A stretch of DNA of 64,000 nt, from the NCBI RefSeq assembly GCF_016722765.1, contig NZ_JAEQND010000002.1:124001-188000 (forward strand), in the 5' to 3' direction. This stretch comes from Ramlibacter alkalitolerans (GTDB lineage: Bacteria; Pseudomonadota; Gammaproteobacteria; Burkholderiales; Burkholderiaceae_C). Positions 1 to 7,704 of the stretch are shown one piece after another. The position numbers and the translations under genes are program-made. How positions within the stretch are numbered: the first letter of the stretch is position 1; every line of letters starts with the position of its first letter. A model generated the notes under the pieces. It worked only from the letters and a program-made list of their open reading frames with translations. It was not told where the DNA came from and searched no databases.

Positions 1-2
1 TC

Positions 3-839
3 CCGAACACGGCGATGAAGGGTTTCACCGGCATCCTCAACGACGAGGAGATGAAGGCGGTCTCCGAGTTCGTGCGCGACGAGTTCCTCGTCAAGCGCGC
101 GCCCAACACCCGTTACCACACGCCGGAAAACGGCTGGCCCGACCACGAGCGCAATGCCGCCGCCTTCCCGTTCGCGCGCGGCGAGATCGCCATCGACACG
201 CCGTTCGAGCAGCTCACGCCGCCGCAGCAGCAGGGCCTGCGCCTGTTCAAGAGCGCCTGCATCACCTGCCACGACCATGCGAAGGTGAACGATCCGGGCA
301 AGGTCTGGGAATCGCGCCCGGTGAGCTTCCCGCGCGATGCGTATTGCATCAGCTGCCACCAGGACGTGCCGCGTTCGGAGCCGACCGGCGTGGGCCACCC
401 GCAGCGCCAGTCGACGCACACGTTCGCGCAGCGTGACGGCACCGTGCCCGTGCGCTCGCCTGCGCGCGCCGAGGCGCAGATCGGCGCCAACTACGTGGTG
501 CACGACAAGCCGCCGGCGCTGGTGGGCGCGAGCGCGCAGGAACTGCAGGGCGAGCGCCTGTTCCAGAAGAACTGCGCCTTCTGCCATGCCGGCGACGGCA
601 CCGCCAAGGGCTGGATCGGCAGCTTCCTCGAACCGCATCCGCGCGACCTCACGAGCGACGAGCAGATGAAGGGCATGACGAAGGAACGCCTGCTGCATTC
701 CATCCGAGAAGGCCTGCCGAATACCTCGATGCCGGCGTGGAAGAGCGTGATGAGCGACGCCGAGATCGAGGCCCTCGCCGCGTACATCGCGCGGGCGTTC
801 CATCCGGTGGCGGGGATCAAGACCTCGCAGGCGAAATGA
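3..839 (+). CDS. Multihaem c-type cytochrome, 5' end outside window
   Basis: Open from the window edge, so the N-terminus is missing; the ATG at 15 is internal to the reading frame. 278 residues are visible with three CXXCH haem motifs: CITCH (codons at 258-272), CISCH (345-359) and CAFCH (573-587). The first 30 residues resemble the C-terminal end of a further cytochrome c domain, so at least one more haem probably lies upstream. A likely axial methionine is in the SMPAWK segment near the C-terminus. Expected to be periplasmic or membrane-anchored electron transfer. It converges with the cytochrome c5 gene and is near the ccm haem-ligation genes. The exact family and partner are not recognised. 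Confident that it is a cytochrome c, unsure of its role. Confidence 0.85.
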   Translation, partial: PNTAMKGFTGILNDEEMKAVSEFVRDEFLVKRAPNTRYHTPENGWPDHERNAAAFPFARGEIAIDTPFEQLTPPQQQGLRLFKSACITCHDHAKVNDPGKVWESRPVSFPRDAYCISCHQDVPRSEPTGVGHPQRQSTHTFAQRDGTVPVRSPARAEAQIGANYVVHDKPPALVGASAQELQGERLFQKNCAFCHAGDGTAKGWIGSFLEPHPRDLTSDEQMKGMTKERLLHSIREGLPNTSMPAWKSVMSDAEIEALAAYIARAFHPVAGIKTSQAK

Positions 840-866
840 GCTCGCGGCGAGCACAGGCAACTCTTT

Positions 867-959
867 AACGCAGAAGCCGCAAAAGTAACGCGAAAGCCGC
901 AGAAAAAACCTTAAAGGATTTCTTTGCGGTTTTCGCCTTGCTTTTGCGGCTTCTGCGTT
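867..959. repeat. Dispersed hairpin repeat, family A copy 1
   Basis: Perfect 19-nt inverted arms at 867-885 and 941-959 (AACGCAGAAGCCGCAAAAG and its complement), with a second imperfect inverted pair inside. The same GCAAAAGCCGC-type arms occur at 5004-5100 and 45495-45609. It lies between two convergent genes and could act as a bidirectional 3' structure. Its AT content is well above that of its surroundings. Confidence 0.85.
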
Positions 960-971
960 CTCCTGTCCCCT

Positions 972-1016
972 CATGCCCCTCATGCCCCTCATGCCCCTCA
1001 TGCCCCTCATGCCCCT
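972..1016. repeat. Five tandem copies of a 9-bp unit
   Basis: Five perfect head-to-tail copies of CATGCCCCT directly after hairpin repeat A1. The region is non-coding; frames through it encode only a simple Pro-His-Ala repeat. Copy number is likely to vary between strains. Confidence 0.9.
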
Positions 1017-1032
1017 CGGCCAGCGCCCGGCC

Positions 1033-1056
1033 AAAAAAAAGCGGCCCGAAGGCCGC
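1033..1056 (-). terminator. Rho-independent terminator for the cytochrome c5 gene
   Basis: Stem GCGGCC / GGCCGC with a CGAA loop (1041-1056), followed on the minus strand by eight Ts (A-run at 1033-1040). It lies 44 nt past the stop codon of the minus-strand cytochrome gene. A second GC-rich palindrome without a T-run lies at about 1079-1094. Confidence 0.85.
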
Positions 1057-1099
1057 ATGAACAATCCGGGCTGGAAAAGGCGCCCGCGGGCGCCTGTCG

Positions 1100-1405
1100 T
1101 TACTTCGCGGCGGCGGTGATGTAGTCCACCGCGGCGGCGATGTCGGCGTCCGTCAGGGCGGTGTTGCCGCCCTTCGGAGGCATCGCGTTCTTGCCCTTGG
1201 TCACGGAACCGACCAGGGCCGCCTTGCCCGTCGCGATCCGGGGCGCCCAGGCCGCCTTGTCGCCGAACTTCGGGGCACCAGCCACGCCGGCGGCATGGCA
1301 CAGGGCGCAGGTCTGGTCGTAGACGGCCTTGCCGTCGGCGGCCATCGCCGTGGAAGCCACACCCATCGTCGCGAGGACCAGCAGTCCCCCAGCAATCACC
1401 TTCAT
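1100..1405 (-). CDS. Cytochrome c5-type monohaem cytochrome
   Basis: 101 residues with an N-terminal signal peptide ending near AMA-AD (residues 1-22), one haem site CALCH and a downstream AMPPKG segment supplying the methionine ligand, typical of short cytochrome c5/c-555 proteins. It should be a soluble periplasmic electron carrier. It is transcribed away from ccmA; a perfect FNR/DNR box lies 105 nt upstream of its start codon and a strong terminator follows it, so it is probably a single-gene unit expressed under low oxygen. It is a paralogue of the cytochrome at 33582-33980 in the nos operon (shared CALCH, WAPRI and AMPPKG segments), which suggests a role in feeding electrons to anaerobic reductases; that link is inference. 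Confidence 0.9.
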   Translation of the reverse strand: MKVIAGGLLVLATMGVASTAMAADGKAVYDQTCALCHAAGVAGAPKFGDKAAWAPRIATGKAALVGSVTKGKNAMPPKGGNTALTDADIAAAVDYITAAAK

Positions 1406-1509
1406 CTGACAATCTCCAAAGTTGCGGGTTGGAAAAACTCCGCCACGGGTACTGCAAGCGACATGCCGACCGGGGCCGGCCCGGCACAGGCCCGATACGC
1501 CGGAAAACC

Positions 1510-1523
1510 TTGATCGCCATCAA
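1510..1523. promoter_or_regulatory. FNR/DNR box between cytochrome c5 and ccmA
   Basis: TTGATCGCCATCAA matches the FNR/DNR consensus TTGAT-N4-ATCAA in every defined position; the symmetry extends to 9-bp arms (AACCTTGAT / ATCAAGGTT). It lies in the 307-nt gap 1406-1712 between divergent genes, centred 111 nt from the cytochrome start codon and 196 nt from the ccmA start codon, so it could serve either or both. I see nothing else clear in this gap. Confidence 0.85.
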
Positions 1524-1712
1524 GGTTTTCGGGCCCCTTCTGACGCGAATCTTTCACGCGCTGCGCGGGCGCTCCCGTCCGAAGGAATGGCCGCGTTCCC
1601 TTTTCCTGCGATTGGGAACAGAAGGCGGCGCGTTGGCTCCGCTTGACCTCGCTCAACCGCTGTCGCAGGGCCAAATGTCGCCCGGGGGCCGGCGTGCGGG
1701 AGAATCCGGTGC

Positions 1713-2312
1713 ATGCTCACTGCCCATCGTCTGACCTGCGTGCGGGGGACGCGTCCGCTGTTCTCCGGCCTGGAGTTTTCCGTCGGCCCGGGCACGTGGG
1801 CGCACATCCGCGGCCCCAACGGCGCCGGCAAGACCAGCCTGCTGCGCATCCTGGCGGGCCTGGCCCATCCCGAGGAGGGCGAGGTGCGCTGGAACGGCAC
1901 CAAGGTGGGCAGCGAGGAATTCCGGCGCGAACTGATGTACCTGGGGCATCGCGCGGCGGTGAAGGAGGACCTCACGGCCCTGGAGAACCTGGAATTCGCC
2001 GCGGCGATGGACGGCGTCGACCTCACGCGCGAGGAGGCCGAGGAGGCGCTCGGCCGCTTCGGCCTGGCCGGCCGCGAGGACCTGCCGGTGCGCTTCCTCT
2101 CGGCGGGCCAGAAACGCCGCGTCCTGCTGGCGCAGACGGTCGCCCGGCCGGCGCAGCTCTGGATCCTGGACGAGCCCTTCACGGCGCTGGACGTCAAGGC
2201 GGTGGACTTCCTGTCCAATCTCATCGCCGACCACGTCAAGGCCGGCGGCATCGCGGTGATGACCAGCCACCAGGCGATCCCGCTGCCCCCCGGACAGGTG
2301 GTGGAGCTGTGA
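1713..2312 (+). CDS. ccmA: Haem exporter ATP-binding protein CcmA
   Basis: ABC ATPase of 199 residues, the usual CcmA size. Walker A GPNGAGKT at residues 34-41, signature LSAGQKRR at 129-136, Walker B LWILDE at 149-154. CcmA with CcmB drives release of holo-CcmE from the CcmC complex during cytochrome c maturation (System I). First gene of ccmABCDE-ccmG, all on the plus strand with short gaps or overlaps. Probably controlled in part by the FNR/DNR box at 1510. Confidence 0.93.
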   Translation: MLTAHRLTCVRGTRPLFSGLEFSVGPGTWAHIRGPNGAGKTSLLRILAGLAHPEEGEVRWNGTKVGSEEFRRELMYLGHRAAVKEDLTALENLEFAAAMDGVDLTREEAEEALGRFGLAGREDLPVRFLSAGQKRRVLLAQTVARPAQLWILDEPFTALDVKAVDFLSNLIADHVKAGGIAVMTSHQAIPLPPGQVVEL

Positions 2313-2368
2313 GCGCCGTCCCGACCCCCCTGGAGTCCGCCGCGCGCCCGCACGCCGGAGGACGCCCC

Positions 2369-3034
2369 ATGAAAGCCCTGATCAGCGTGCTGCGGCGCGA
2401 CCTGCTGCTGGCGATGCGCCGCAAGGCGGAAGTGCTGACGGCGCTGTTCTTCTTCCTGATCGTGAGCAGCCTGTTCCCGCTCGGCATCGGCCCCGAGCCG
2501 GCGCTGCTGCGCAAGATCGGCCCGGGCGTCCTGTGGGTCGGCGCCCTGCTGGCGACCATGCTGGGCCTGCAAAGGATGTTTTATTCCGACCATCTGGATG
2601 GAACCCTGGAACAAATGGTTCTCTCGAGTGCTCCATTACCTCTGCTGGTGTTCGGAAAGATCATCGCGCACTGGCTGGTGTCCGGCCTGCCCGTCGTGGT
2701 GCTGGCGCCGGTGCTGGGGCTGCAGTTCGACCTGGATCCGGGCGCGCTGTGGATCCTGACGCTCGGCCTGCTGATCGGCACGCCGGTGCTGTCGCTCATC
2801 GGCGCCGTCGGTGCGGCGCTGACGCTGGGCGTGCGCGGCGGGGGGGCCTTGCTGAGCCTGCTGGTCCTGCCCCTGTACATTCCGACTCTCATCTTCGGGG
2901 CCGGGGCGGTGCAGGCTCATCTGTCCGGGCAGGGGGCGGCCGGGCACCTGTCCCTGCTGGGCGCGCTTCTTGCGGTAGCCCTGTTTTTCGTGCCATGGGC
3001 GACGACCGCCGCCCTGAGGATTTCGCTGGAATGA
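2369..3034 (+). CDS. ccmB: Haem exporter permease CcmB
   Basis: 221 residues starting MKALISVLRRDLLLAMRR, followed by about six hydrophobic segments, as in CcmB. The start was chosen because the family begins with this cytoplasmic Arg-rich stretch; the frame stays open further upstream but without family-like sequence. It is the membrane partner of CcmA in the cytochrome c maturation ABC complex. Its TGA overlaps the ATG of ccmC (ATGA). Confidence 0.92.
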   Translation: MKALISVLRRDLLLAMRRKAEVLTALFFFLIVSSLFPLGIGPEPALLRKIGPGVLWVGALLATMLGLQRMFYSDHLDGTLEQMVLSSAPLPLLVFGKIIAHWLVSGLPVVVLAPVLGLQFDLDPGALWILTLGLLIGTPVLSLIGAVGAALTLGVRGGGALLSLLVLPLYIPTLIFGAGAVQAHLSGQGAAGHLSLLGALLAVALFFVPWATTAALRISLE

Positions 3035-3780
3035 GTCACCGACTGATCAACTGGTTCAAGCTGTCCAGCCCCTACAGCTTCTTCCCGGTGGCGGGCCGCC
3101 TGATCCCCTGGTTCTGGGCCGCCGCCCTGGTGTTCGGCGTGGCCGGCCTGTGGACGGGTTTCTTCATCGCCCCGACGGACGCGACGCAGGGCGACAGCTA
3201 CCGGATCATCTTCCTGCACGTGCCGGCCTCGTGGATGTCGATGTTCATCTACATCGTGATGGCCTTCTGGGCCGGCATGGGCATGGCCTTCAACACCCGG
3301 CTGTCGTCCATGTGGGCGCTGTCGCTGGCGCCCACGGGCGCGCTGATGGCCTTCCTGTCGCTCTGGACGGGCGCCCTGTGGGGCAAGCCGACCTGGGGCA
3401 CCTGGTGGGTCTGGGACGCGCGCCTCACCTCTGAACTGATCCTGCTCTTCCTGTACCTGGGATTCATGGCGCTGCACGCGGCCATCGACGAGCCGCGCCG
3501 CGCCGACCGCGCCGCCGCCGTGCTGGCGCTGGTGGGCGTGGTGAACGTGCCGATCATCTACTTCTCGGTGAAGTGGTGGAACACGCTGCACCAGGGCTCC
3601 TCGGTCTCCATGACCAAGGCCCCTTCGATGGCACAGACGATGCTTTGGGGTATGTTGCTGATGGCCCTCTGCTTCTGGATGTACTCGATCGCCGCCGCGC
3701 TCAAGCGCCTGCGCGCGATCATCCTCGAACGTGAAGCGCACACCGACTGGGTGCTGCGCCTGCCGGAGGCCACGGCATGA
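3031..3780 (+). CDS. ccmC: Haem-handling protein CcmC
   Basis: 249 residues, six predicted membrane helices and the tryptophan-rich haem-handling motif [13 protein letters not shown] at residues 122-134. Conserved histidines lie at 63 (FLHVP) and 187 (LHQGS), the expected axial haem ligands. CcmC loads haem onto CcmE in the inner membrane. Overlaps ccmB by 4 nt and ccmD by 4 nt, implying translational coupling. Confidence 0.95.
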   Translation: MSHRLINWFKLSSPYSFFPVAGRLIPWFWAAALVFGVAGLWTGFFIAPTDATQGDSYRIIFLHVPASWMSMFIYIVMAFWAGMGMAFNTRLSSMWALSLAPTGALMAFLSLWTGALWGKPTWGTWWVWDARLTSELILLFLYLGFMALHAAIDEPRRADRAAAVLALVGVVNVPIIYFSVKWWNTLHQGSSVSMTKAPSMAQTMLWGMLLMALCFWMYSIAAALKRLRAIILEREAHTDWVLRLPEATA

Positions 3781-3965
3781 TCTGGAATTCGATGAGCGAT
3801 TTCTGGCACATGGGAGGCTACGGCCTCTATGTGTGGGGCAGCGTCGGCGTGTGCGCCGTGGCGCTGGTGTGGGAGCAGGTGGCGCTGAAGAAGCGCACCG
3901 AAGCGATCCTCCGCAGCCTGCGGCGGCGTGCGCGGGCGGAAAAGATGGACCGGGAACTGGCATGA
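3777..3965 (+). CDS. ccmD: Haem exporter small subunit CcmD
   Basis: 62 residues with one membrane helix (about residues 18-35, [17 protein letters not shown]) and a basic cytoplasmic tail, the usual CcmD layout. It stabilises the CcmABC-CcmE complex. The start at 3777 overlaps the ccmC stop (ATGA); an internal ATG at 3792 (MSDFWHMGG) is an equally plausible start that fits the family better. It overlaps ccmE by 4 nt. Confidence 0.88.
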   Translation: MIWNSMSDFWHMGGYGLYVWGSVGVCAVALVWEQVALKKRTEAILRSLRRRARAEKMDRELA

Positions 3966-4432
3966 AGAACTGGAAGAAGCGGGGCGCGATCGTCCTGGCC
4001 GGCGTGGCTGCAGTGGGTACGGCCGCGGCGCTGGTGCTCAACGCGCTCAATAGCAACATCGCGCTGTACGTGACGCCCACCGAGGTGCTCGCGGGCAAGG
4101 CGCCGGAGGGCCGTGCCTTCCGCATCGGCGGCCTGGTGAAGGAAGGCTCGCTCAAGCGGGTCGAGCTCACCTCGCATTTCGTCGTGACGGACACCGTCAA
4201 GGACGTCAACGTGGCCTACACCGGCCTGCTGCCCGACCTGTTCAAGGAAGGCAAGGGCGCCGTGGTGCAGGGCAAGATGGACGCCTCCGGGCAGTTCATC
4301 GCCAGCGAGGTGCTGGCCAAGCACGACGAGAACTACATGCCGGCCGAGGCGCAGCACGCGATCGACCAGGCCAAGAAGGTGGACGCGCAGAGCAAGCACG
4401 TGAGCCCGTCGACCCTGAAGGGCCAGCCGTGA
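3962..4432 (+). CDS. ccmE: Haem chaperone CcmE
   Basis: 156 residues: an N-terminal membrane anchor (about 9-27), an OB-fold periplasmic domain, and the haem-attachment segment with His121 and Tyr125 (AKHDENYMP), the HxxxY signature of classical CcmE. It carries haem covalently from CcmC to the CcmF/H ligase. The next gene overlaps it by 4 nt, and no ccmF lies between them, which is unusual. Confidence 0.95.
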   Translation: MKNWKKRGAIVLAGVAAVGTAAALVLNALNSNIALYVTPTEVLAGKAPEGRAFRIGGLVKEGSLKRVELTSHFVVTDTVKDVNVAYTGLLPDLFKEGKGAVVQGKMDASGQFIASEVLAKHDENYMPAEAQHAIDQAKKVDAQSKHVSPSTLKGQP

Positions 4433-4962
4433 AGATCAAGCACCTGATCCCGCTGGCGATCTTCCTGGTGATCGCCATCTTCCTGGGCGTCGGCCTCACG
4501 CGCGATCCGCGCAAGCTGCCGTCCACGTTCATCGACAAGCCCGCGCCGCAGTTCCGCGTGCCGCAGGTGGTGTCGGCGGAGAAGACCTTCTCGCCCCAGG
4601 ACATGAAGGGCCAGGTCTGGATGCTGAACGTCTATGCGTCATGGTGCGTGGCCTGCCGGGTGGAGCACCCGCTGCTGGTCGAGATCGCGAAGTCCAACGC
4701 CGTGCCTTTGATCGGCCTGAACTACAAGGACAAGCGCGAGGATGCCCTGAAGATGCTGGAGCAGCAGGGCAACCCGTACACGCTGTCCGCCTACGACCTC
4801 GATGGGCGGGTGGGGATCGACTTCGGCGTCTACGGCGTGCCGGAGACCTTCATCATCGACAAGAACGGCGTGATCCGCCACAAGCAGATCGGCCCCATCA
4901 CCCCCGAGGCCCTGAAGGACGAAATCCTGCCGCTGATCGCGAAGCTGAAGGCCGCCGCGTAA
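4429..4962 (+). CDS. ccmG: Thiol:disulfide oxidoreductase CcmG/DsbE
   Basis: 177 residues from a GTG that overlaps the ccmE stop (GTGA). One N-terminal membrane helix (about 7-23), a thioredoxin fold with WCVAC (Cys73, Cys76) and the cis-proline segment GVPET (136-140). CcmG reduces apocytochrome haem-site cysteines in the periplasm. In System I operons the order is normally ccmE-ccmF-ccmG-ccmH; here ccmG follows ccmE directly and no ccmH follows. The operon ends at hairpin repeat A2. Confidence 0.93.
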   Translation: MKIKHLIPLAIFLVIAIFLGVGLTRDPRKLPSTFIDKPAPQFRVPQVVSAEKTFSPQDMKGQVWMLNVYASWCVACRVEHPLLVEIAKSNAVPLIGLNYKDKREDALKMLEQQGNPYTLSAYDLDGRVGIDFGVYGVPETFIIDKNGVIRHKQIGPITPEALKDEILPLIAKLKAAA

Positions 4963-5003
4963 GCCGCAGGAGAACAGCCGAACAGCCGAACGCCGCACAG
5001 CCG

Positions 5004-5131
5004 AACGCAAAAGCCGCGAAGGTAACGCAAAAGCCGCAAAAGGATTCCTCGAGGGGATTCTTTTTGCGGCTTTTGTTTTTTCCTTTGCGGCTTTTGCGTT
5101 GAGGCTGTCCGCTTTTGCGTTGAGGCTGTCC
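5004..5131. repeat. Dispersed hairpin repeat, family A copy 2
   Basis: Inverted arms at 5004-5022 and 5082-5100 (one mismatch in 19), with a second inverted pair nested inside. Followed by two perfect 21-bp direct copies (5090-5110 and 5111-5131) and a degenerate third. Short repeats of GAACAGCC flank the left side. Same GCAAAAGCCGC core as copies A1 and A3. It ends 26 nt before the start of the next gene and may separate the two transcription units. Confidence 0.85.
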
Positions 5132-5157
5132 GCTTTCGCATGCACTAACATTTGGGC

Positions 5158-6198
5158 ATGGACCTCTCACGCTTTCCCCGCCGTCGCTATACGCCGTTCG
5201 AGACGCCGCTCGAATTCCTGCCGAACTTCACCAAGGCGCTCGCTGCCAGCTGCCCCGGCGGCAAGGGGCCGCGGGTGTGGATCAAGCGCGATGACATGCT
5301 GGGGCTGTTCCCCGGCGGCAACAAGACGCGCAAGCTGGAGTTCCTGGTCGCCGAGGCGCTCGCCCAGGGCGCCGACACGCTGGTGACCTGCGGCGCGCCG
5401 CAATCCAACCACTGCCGCATCACGCTCTCGGCCGCCGTCAGGGAAGGCCTGAAGTGCCGCTTCGTCATCGAGGAGCGCGTGCCGCACAGCTACCGCGAGG
5501 ACGCCAGCGGAAACAACTTCATGTTCCGCCTGCTGGGCGTCGAGGCCGTCACCGTGGTGCCTGGCGGCAGCAACATGGCCGCCGAAATGCAGAAGGTGGC
5601 CGAAGAGGTCGCCGGCCTCGGTCGCAAGGCCTACATCATCCCCGGCGGCGGCTCCAATGCCATCGGCGGCCTCGGCTACGTTGCCTGCGCGCAGGAACTG
5701 CAGCAGCAGCTGTTCGAGCAGGGCGTGCAGATCGACCGCATCGTGGTCGGCTCGGGCAGCTCCGGCACGCACGGCGGCCTGGTCGCCGGCTTCCTGGGCA
5801 ACCACATCCGCATCCCGATCACCGGCATCGGCGTCAGCCGCGACCCGGCCGACCAGCAGCCGCTGGTGCTCAAGGAATCCCAGGCGGTGCTGGACCTGCT
5901 CGGGGTGGACCTGAAGGTCAGGCCGGAGGACGTGCAGTGCGTCGGCGGCTACTGGCAGCCGAAGTACTCGGTGCCGAACGCCCGCATGGTCGAAGCCGTG
6001 CAGATGCTGGCCCGCACCGAAGGCATCCCGCTGGACCCGGTCTATACCGGCAAGATCATGGCGGGCCTGATCGGGCTGGCGCGCGAAGGTGCCGTCCGCC
6101 CGGAGGAGAACGTCCTGTTCCTGCACACGGGCGGCCTGCCTTCGCTGCATGCCTACGAACCGGAGGTGCTCGGCGAGCGCAAGGACCTTCCCGCGTGA
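5158..6198 (+). CDS. dcyD: D-cysteine desulfhydrase / ACC deaminase family PLP enzyme
   Basis: 346 residues of the tryptophan-synthase-beta-like PLP fold. The probable PLP lysine is Lys56 in GGNKTRKL; QSNHCR, the phosphate-binding SGSSGTHGG loop and the TGKIMAG segment are family hallmarks. The residue pattern fits D-cysteine desulfhydrase (D-cysteine to pyruvate, H2S and ammonia) better than true ACC deaminase, but these are hard to separate by eye. The ATG at 5158 was preferred to an in-frame TTG at 5152; no strong ribosome-binding site is visible. Cytoplasmic. The 140 nt that follow it, up to the kinase start, show nothing clear. Confidence 0.82.
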   Translation: MDLSRFPRRRYTPFETPLEFLPNFTKALAASCPGGKGPRVWIKRDDMLGLFPGGNKTRKLEFLVAEALAQGADTLVTCGAPQSNHCRITLSAAVREGLKCRFVIEERVPHSYREDASGNNFMFRLLGVEAVTVVPGGSNMAAEMQKVAEEVAGLGRKAYIIPGGGSNAIGGLGYVACAQELQQQLFEQGVQIDRIVVGSGSSGTHGGLVAGFLGNHIRIPITGIGVSRDPADQQPLVLKESQAVLDLLGVDLKVRPEDVQCVGGYWQPKYSVPNARMVEAVQMLARTEGIPLDPVYTGKIMAGLIGLAREGAVRPEENVLFLHTGGLPSLHAYEPEVLGERKDLPA

Positions 6199-6338
6199 AA
6201 GATTGACGCCCTGGCGGCTGCACGGCGCGCTTGCCGTTCGGCGACCACGGGAGTTCCCGGCTGGCGCGCGAGCTGGGCCTTCTGCACAATGAGCGGAAGG
6301 TATACATCAGAGGGATCGGGGACGTGCTTTCTGCCACC

Positions 6339-7700
6339 ATGCCGTTTTCGGCCGGCTTCAGCCTGCGCCGCCGCTTTGCCGTCACGAGCCTGATCGTGAT
6401 CGTCGGCATCGCGCTGGGGCTCGGCTGGATGGTGTCGGACATGCTCACCGAGCGCATGCTGCGGCGCGAGGGCGAGGTGAGCATGGAGTTCATCCGCAAC
6501 CTGCTGGCGACCGACCGCTCCGCCAACTTCCTGCGCCGGCCCGCCGACCCGGAACTGCGCCAGCGCTTCCTCAATTCGATGCAGCACCTGTCCACGATGA
6601 CGGAGCCGGTGCGCGCGAATGCCTTCGGCTTCGACGGCACCATGCTGTGGTCCACCGATCCATCCCTGATCGGCCGCCGCGACCACGACAACCCGGAGCT
6701 GCAGGAGGCCCTGCACGGCGACCTCGTCGTGCACAGCGGCTCCGTGGGCAAGCAGCACGACAAGCGCGAGCACGAGGGGCTCTCGCGGCAGACCCACTAC
6801 TACGTCGAGAGCTACATCCCCATCCTCTCGGACGACCAGCCCTACCAGGTGCTTGGCGTGATCGAGCTGTACAAGGTGCCGGTGCAGCTCAGTGCGGCCA
6901 TCGAGGAAGCCGTGCTGCAGCTCTGGGTGGCCTGCGCCGGCTCCGCGGCGGTGCTGTTCCTGGCGCTCAATGGCGTCGTCGGCCGGGCCGACCGGATCAT
7001 GCGCGAACAGCAGAAGAAGCTGTCCGAGTCGCAGGCGCTCTCCAGCGCGGTGGAACTCGCGGGTGCGGTGGCGCACAACCTGCGCAATCCGCTCGCCTCG
7101 ATCCGCACGGCGGCGGAGATGATGGACGGCAGCGTGGCCCACCAGGAGGAGCACGCGGAGCATCGCGACGACATCATCCAGTCCGTCGATCGCGCCAACC
7201 GCTGGATCACCGAGCTCGTGCGCGTCTCGCACGCGAGCCAGCTGCCGCTGGGGCCCGTCGCGACCAAGCCCATGTGGCGCGACTGCCTGCAGGAACTGCA
7301 GCCCGAAATGACGCGCCAGCGCGTGCTGTGGCGGCTGCAGGATGGCGAGCCGCCGGAGGTGATGGCGCATGCGCCCATGCTGCGGCAGATCCTGCTCAGC
7401 GTGCTGGCCAACGCCATCGAGGCGATGCCGCGCGGCGGCCCGCTGGCGATCGGCTGGCACCGGCAGGAAGGGCAACTCCACATCATGGTCGACGACGCCG
7501 GTTCCGGCGTGAGCGAGGAGGTGCGGCAGGCGTTGTTCCGCCCGTTCTTCAGCACGAAGAGCGGCGGGCTGGGCATCGGGCTGGCGCTGGCGCGCCGCAC
7601 GCTCGCCGAGTGGGGCGGAACGATCGACCTGTTCTCGCGCAACGGCGCAGGCACGCGCGTGATGATCACGCTGCCGGTGGCGCCGAGGGAAGGAAGCTGA
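6339..7700 (+). CDS. Membrane sensor histidine kinase
   Basis: 453 residues. Membrane helix 1 at about 13-31, an extracytoplasmic sensor of about 160 residues, helix 2 at about 193-214, then directly the HisKA domain with His246 in AHNLRNPL and an ATPase domain with N box (355-364), G1 DDAGSGV (385-391), FRPFF and G2 GGLGIG (409-414). No HAMP linker is apparent. The sensor domain is not recognised. The response regulator follows after 4 nt, so they are a cognate pair. An in-frame GTG at 6324, preceded by GAGGGA, is an alternative start. Its signal is unknown; the neighbouring sigma-54 promoters suggest it controls the two secreted-protein genes downstream. Confidence 0.9.
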   Translation: MPFSAGFSLRRRFAVTSLIVIVGIALGLGWMVSDMLTERMLRREGEVSMEFIRNLLATDRSANFLRRPADPELRQRFLNSMQHLSTMTEPVRANAFGFDGTMLWSTDPSLIGRRDHDNPELQEALHGDLVVHSGSVGKQHDKREHEGLSRQTHYYVESYIPILSDDQPYQVLGVIELYKVPVQLSAAIEEAVLQLWVACAGSAAVLFLALNGVVGRADRIMREQQKKLSESQALSSAVELAGAVAHNLRNPLASIRTAAEMMDGSVAHQEEHAEHRDDIIQSVDRANRWITELVRVSHASQLPLGPVATKPMWRDCLQELQPEMTRQRVLWRLQDGEPPEVMAHAPMLRQILLSVLANAIEAMPRGGPLAIGWHRQEGQLHIMVDDAGSGVSEEVRQALFRPFFSTKSGGLGIGLALARRTLAEWGGTIDLFSRNGAGTRVMITLPVAPREGS

Positions 7701-7704
7701 AGTC

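Noticed and set aside
972..1016. Coding region with Pro-His-Ala repeats
   Set aside because: The frame exists only because of the 9-bp tandem repeat and has no plausible start signal or homology.
4429..4440. Hidden or frameshifted ccmF between ccmE and ccmG
   Set aside because: The two genes overlap by 4 nt, and both proteins are complete, so there is no space for a remnant.
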